Assembly (NCBI RefSeq): GCF_014189455.1
Contig: NZ_CP050296.1
Coordinates: 5,142,001 to 5,206,000, forward strand
Direction of reading: 5' to 3'
Length of the DNA stretch: 64,000 nucleotides
Source: Mesorhizobium huakuii
Lineage (GTDB): Bacteria; Pseudomonadota; Alphaproteobacteria; Rhizobiales; Rhizobiaceae
The translations under genes were made by a program, and so were the position numbers. Position 1 is the first letter of the stretch. Each line of letters opens with the position of its first letter. The notes under the pieces were generated by a model. That model had not been told where the DNA came from. It did no database searches and saw nothing but the letters and a program-made list of their open reading frames with translations. Below are positions 63,166 to 64,000 of the stretch, in pieces.

Positions 63166-64000
63166 ATGAATACCGGCGCTTCAGCCGGTGTTTGCGACGC
63201 TTTTGACCGGGGCCGTTTCCGCAACGCAATCGAGGTTTTCTCAAGTCGCATGCCTGCCGAGATCCGCACGGCCCGCGCGTCTGACGTCGATGATCTCGCC
63301 GCCATCGAGAAAGCCGTTTTCTCGAGCGATCGCATTTCCCGTCGCTCCTTTCGCCTGTTCATTGAGCGCGAGACCGCCGAGACGCTGGTCGCCGAAGTCG
63401 ATGGCCGAGTCGCCGGCTACGCGATCGTGCTGTTTCGCAAGGGCAGTGGGGTGGCGCGGCTTTACTCCATAGCCACGGGTCCATTTTTTGGCGGGCTGGG
63501 TGTCGGCCGCATGCTGCTCGCGTCGGCGGAAGACGCAGCCTTCGAACACGACCGCATGATGCTGCGCCTCGAAGTGCGTGAGGACAACAGCCGGGCCATC
63601 CGCATCTACGAGCAGGCCGGCTACCGCAAGATTGGCCGTGAGCCGGGCTACTATGAGGATGGCGAGACCGCACTTCGCTATGAGAAAACCTTGCGCGGCG
63701 ACGTTCCGATCGCCACCAGGGTGCCGTTCTATCAGCAGACCTGCGAGTTCACCTGCGGCCCATGCTGCCTGATGATGGCCATGGCCAATTTCGACCGCGC
63801 CTTCGTGCCCGATCCCGTGATGGAAATCCGCCTCTGGCGCGAGGCGACGACCGTCTTCATGATGTCGGGGCCGGGCGGCTGCGAGCCGTTTGGCCTTGCT
63901 GTGTCGGGGTACGAAAGCGGGCTCGCGGCGGAGATTTTCGTTTCCTTCTACGGCGCGCTGTTCCTGCAATCGGTGCGCAGCGAGGACAAGCGCCGGGTCA
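63166..64000 (+). CDS. GNAT acetyltransferase fused to peptidase C39-like domain (partial)
   Basis: At least 278 residues, running off the window end. N-terminal GNAT domain (about 30-170): IRTARASDVDDLAAIE, the acetyl-CoA loop region GPFFGGLGVGRMLL, and REDNSRAIRIYEQAGYRKIGRE. From about residue 185, after RVPFYQQT, the peptidase C39-like signature QQTCEFTCGPCCLMMAM gives the catalytic Cys preceded by the conserved Gln. Such fusions neighbour ATP-grasp (RimK-like) genes in peptide-ligation loci in other bacteria (recollection); neighbours here are beyond the window. The ATG at 63166 has AAGGAG 12 bases upstream; ATG 63250 would start at MPAEIRTAR, closer to relatives. Confidence 0.85.
   Translation, partial: MNTGASAGVCDAFDRGRFRNAIEVFSSRMPAEIRTARASDVDDLAAIEKAVFSSDRISRRSFRLFIERETAETLVAEVDGRVAGYAIVLFRKGSGVARLYSIATGPFFGGLGVGRMLLASAEDAAFEHDRMMLRLEVREDNSRAIRIYEQAGYRKIGREPGYYEDGETALRYEKTLRGDVPIATRVPFYQQTCEFTCGPCCLMMAMANFDRAFVPDPVMEIRLWREATTVFMMSGPGGCEPFGLAVSGYESGLAAEIFVSFYGALFLQSVRSEDKRRV

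Overview
The window is GC-rich chromosomal DNA from an alphaproteobacterium of the order Rhizobiales, most like Mesorhizobium. The evidence is three Omp2/RopA-type porins, rhizobial gene order (slt-dapA-smpB; NYN-rpoZ-rsh-pyrE-acpS-lepB-rnc-era-recO), and many rhizobial short palindromic repeats. The species assignment is inferred from gene content; no database search was possible.

Layout. 1-9105: a sensor kinase cut by the left edge, aminopeptidase N, an orphan molybdenum hydroxylase large subunit, a DMT exporter and an XRE/MmyB-type regulator. 9260-19421: a uracil-DNA glycosylase, ETF:ubiquinone oxidoreductase, several small secreted proteins, an endonuclease/exonuclease/phosphatase-fold protein, AMP nucleosidase and an amino-acid-type ABC binding protein. 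19493-24080: a compact Csu-type (archaic chaperone-usher) pilus operon on the minus strand. 24463-31267: leucine/isovalerate catabolism (TetR regulator, isovaleryl-CoA dehydrogenase, both methylcrotonyl-CoA carboxylase subunits) with a macro-domain gene and a small secreted protein inside the cluster. The ETF-QO gene at 11048 would take electrons from the isovaleryl-CoA dehydrogenase.

31350-41740: acylphosphatase, MarR regulator, aminotransferase, two divergent porin paralogues flanking a GIY-YIG gene and tRNA-Ser(GCU), a tyrosine recombinase, an alpha/beta hydrolase and lytic transglycosylase. 42151-58616: a housekeeping block (dapA, smpB, rpoZ, rsh, pyrE, acpS, lepB, rnc, era, recO), interrupted by a phosphotransferase gene and a third porin. 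58817-64000: a large DUF2339 membrane protein, an ECF sigma/anti-sigma pair, and a GNAT-peptidase C39 fusion cut by the right edge.

The most striking observation is six single-base indels in five otherwise conserved genes (ETF-QO, ABC binding protein, dapA twice, phosphotransferase, anti-sigma factor). At least four fit a length change in a homopolymer run. Because dapA is normally essential, sequencing or assembly error is the simplest explanation, but each should be checked against reads. I found no clearly undescribed multi-gene system. The best leads are the C39-GNAT fusion at the right edge, the macro-domain gene inside the leucine cluster, the uracil-DNA glycosylase lacking half of its Fe-S ligands, and the inverted porin pair around tRNA-Ser.
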